Assembly: GCA_903840235.1 (NCBI GenBank)
Contig: CAIMFE010000057.1
Span: forward strand, 1-15,719
Direction of reading: 5' to 3'
Length of the DNA stretch: 15,719 nt
DNA from: an uncultured Opitutia bacterium
Lineage (GTDB): Bacteria; Verrucomicrobiota; Verrucomicrobiia; Opitutales; UBA953
In this document: positions 14,358 through 15,719 of the stretch, piece by piece
Position numbering within the stretch: the stretch's first letter is position 1
How the letters are laid out: each line of letters opens with the position of its first letter
Program-made: the position numbers and the translations under genes
The notes under the pieces: generated by a model
Seen by the model: the letters and a program-made list of their open reading frames with translations, nothing else
Told to the model about the DNA's origin: nothing
The model's database searches: none

Positions 14358-15352
14358 AAAAACCCTGCGTACTAGTCACCGGCGGTGGAGGTTTTTTAGG
14401 CCAAGCCATCGTCGAACGCTGTCTACTGCGTGGTTACGAGGTACGCGTCATTGGACGTCAACCCCTGCCGAAGTCCATCGCCGACAAAGTCGACTTTAGA
14501 CAAGGAAGTCTAGCGAATCAAAAATTCGTGCAATCTGCCGTTGCAGGTTGTGATTATATTTTTCACGTCGCTGCCAAAGCGGGCATTTGGGGAAAGTGGG
14601 AAGACTACGTAGAATCTAATATCACCGGCACACATCATCTCATCACCGCGGCCCGAGTGCTTGAAGTTAAAGCCTTTGTTTACACGAGCAGCCCGAGCGT
14701 CGTTTTCACGGGAGGATCTTTTAACGGTGCGAACGAGGAGCTGCCCTATGGGAGAAACTGGCTCTGTGCTTATGCGGAAACGAAAGCCGCCGCCGAAAAA
14801 ATTGTCTTAAAAGCGGCCTCATCCCGTTTACGTGTTTGCGCTCTGCGACCTCATTTAATCTGGGGGCCCGGCGATCATCATTTATTTCCAAGAATCATCG
14901 CGAGTGCCCGCAGTGGAAAACTTAAAATCGTCGGCGACGGAAATAATAAAGTGGATGTGACGCACGTCGATACCGCGGCTAACGTTCACCTGCAAGCGCT
15001 CGATGCCCTGCTCGCCGGTAAGGCGAATGGAAAGGCCTATTTTATTTCACAAGGCACTCCCGTAAAACTTTGGGAATTTGTGAATCGCCTCCTTGTTGGT
15101 GCAAACATCAAACCCGTTACCCAAAGAATATCGCTGCGCAAAGCCTACATTCTTGGTTCTATTTTTGAAACTATTTGGACGCTATTTAAACTAAAAGGCG
15201 AGCCACCCATGACGCGATTTGTCGCGGTAGAATTAGCGAAGGATCACTGGTTCGACGTTTCTGCAGCACAAAAAGACTTGGGCTTAAAACCCGCACATAA
15301 TACTTGGACGGCGCTGGACGCCTTGGCCCTCACTTATCGTAAATCAAAATAA
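14354..15352 (+). CDS. oleD: OleD: NAD(P)H-dependent 2-alkyl-3-ketoalkanoate reductase
   Basis: This 332-residue extended SDR, related to 3-beta-hydroxysteroid dehydrogenases, fits OleD, which reduces the 2-alkyl-3-keto acid made by OleA to the hydroxy acid used by OleC. The Rossmann motif is TGGGGFLG (9-16). HVAAKAGIWG (71-80), YTSSPSVVF (110-118) and LRPHLIWGPGDHH follow, and the catalytic pair is Tyr140-x-x-x-Lys144 in YAETKAAAE. The AAKAG.WG and SSPSVVF blocks are what I take as OleD-type. Its ATG overlaps the oleC stop (ATGA), so the two are translationally coupled. A hydrophobic-aromatic segment (AYILGSIFETIWTLFKL) near the C-terminus may contact membrane lipid or partner enzymes, as Ole proteins form a complex. 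After the stop is a short palindrome and then the thioesterase gene. Confidence 0.9.
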   Translation: MKKPCVLVTGGGGFLGQAIVERCLLRGYEVRVIGRQPLPKSIADKVDFRQGSLANQKFVQSAVAGCDYIFHVAAKAGIWGKWEDYVESNITGTHHLITAARVLEVKAFVYTSSPSVVFTGGSFNGANEELPYGRNWLCAYAETKAAAEKIVLKAASSRLRVCALRPHLIWGPGDHHLFPRIIASARSGKLKIVGDGNNKVDVTHVDTAANVHLQALDALLAGKANGKAYFISQGTPVKLWEFVNRLLVGANIKPVTQRISLRKAYILGSIFETIWTLFKLKGEPPMTRFVAVELAKDHWFDVSAAQKDLGLKPAHNTWTALDALALTYRKSK

Positions 15353-15395
15353 GCCTAAGGCTTGCCCTTCTAGATAAATCACTCACCTCTCTCTC

Positions 15396-15719
15396 ATGAC
15401 TTCGACCGGACTCCAAGCAGACAAATCTTATGTAGTCTCCATGAAGACCTGGTTCGATCAAACGGACGGACTCGGCATATTACACCACTCCCATTATGTT
15501 CTCATGATGGAACGAGCACAGAAAACCATGTTCGTTACTTTAATGGGCAAGGATACGCTCGATCCCGCAATCGCACCCGATGTTTACGTGGTCGTCCGCG
15601 ATTTACAGATTCAATACCTGCAACCCATCAAACCTGAATGCGAAGTGAAAATCATTCTACGGGTTAAGAAAGTTCGCGCCGCTGGGCTGATGATTGATTT
15701 CGAATTCCGTAATACTGAT
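15396..15719 (+). CDS. Hotdog-fold acyl-CoA thioesterase (4HBT/YbgC type), 3'-partial
   Basis: 108 residues are visible; the frame runs off the window edge, and the family is usually 130-150 residues. The active-site region reads TDGLGILHHSHYVLMMERA (about 23-41), matching the D-x-x-G-h-h...Y...E pattern of 4-hydroxybenzoyl-CoA/YbgC thioesterases, with Asp24 as the likely catalytic residue. The following strands (VYVVVRDLQIQYLQPI, EVKIILRVKKVRAAG) fit the hotdog sheet. These enzymes hydrolyse acyl-CoA or acyl-ACP thioesters. The gene starts 43 bases after oleD on the same strand with no terminator between, so it may belong to the ole transcript, either editing acyl-CoA supply or releasing by-products. 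The acyl-chain substrate cannot be read from sequence. No Shine-Dalgarno; the bases before ATG are a CT-rich run. Confidence 0.85.
   Translation, partial: MTSTGLQADKSYVVSMKTWFDQTDGLGILHHSHYVLMMERAQKTMFVTLMGKDTLDPAIAPDVYVVVRDLQIQYLQPIKPECEVKIILRVKKVRAAGLMIDFEFRNTD

Noticed and set aside
15351..15363. Palindrome AAGCC-TAA-GGCTT after oleD, as a terminator
   Set aside because: Only a 5-bp stem with a 3-base loop and no T-tract after it; the thioesterase gene starts 33 bases later, so readthrough is more likely.

Overview
The window looks like chromosomal DNA from a Gram-negative, free-living bacterium, most likely a member of the Verrucomicrobiota close to Opitutae. The pointers are a lipid A gene (lpxB), an outer-membrane porin, a lipoprotein, the carboxy(nor)spermidine polyamine route, an AroE with an N-terminal extension, and an oleC-oleD pair, a combination I associate with that phylum. 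This placement is inference from gene content; no rRNA or marker search was possible. Base composition is moderate and even. I see no tRNA, rRNA, insertion sequence, CRISPR array or attachment site. No gene-free stretch exceeds 300 bases; the longest is about 206 bases, between clpB and its divergent neighbour.

Layout. (1) Positions 1-2271, + strand: a carboxynorspermidine/carboxyspermidine dehydrogenase (5' end outside the window) and nspC, the matching PLP decarboxylase. Together they make norspermidine or spermidine. A strong hairpin terminator separates them. (2) 2371-3762, - strand: an outer-membrane porin that converges on nspC, with a hairpin terminator in the shared 3' gap and an inverted repeat in the porin leader. 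(3) 9527 down to 3886, - strand: clpB, a Gfo/Idh/MocA oxidoreductase, lpxB and an atypical SDR/epimerase. They are packed with gaps of 31, -4 and 2 bases, with no terminator visible between them. The oxidoreductase beside lpxB suggests a lipid A sugar modification (GnnA-like), unproven. (4) 9734-12314, + strand, divergent from clpB: a SirB1-like protein with a HEAT-like N-terminus, aroE (shikimate dehydrogenase) and pilD (prepilin peptidase), spaced 9 and 1 bases. (5) 12367-12630: a small lipoprotein followed by a terminator-like hairpin. (6) 12690-15719, + strand: oleC, oleD (4-base overlap) and the start of a hotdog-fold thioesterase. OleC and OleD are the last-but-one and reductase steps of head-to-head long-chain olefin synthesis. 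OleA and OleB are not in the window and may lie beyond the right edge.

The window is mostly housekeeping and envelope metabolism. The most interesting parts are the ole locus with its linked thioesterase, the oxidoreductase-lpxB pairing with unusual residues in LpxB, and the scarcity of Shine-Dalgarno sequences in front of nearly every gene.
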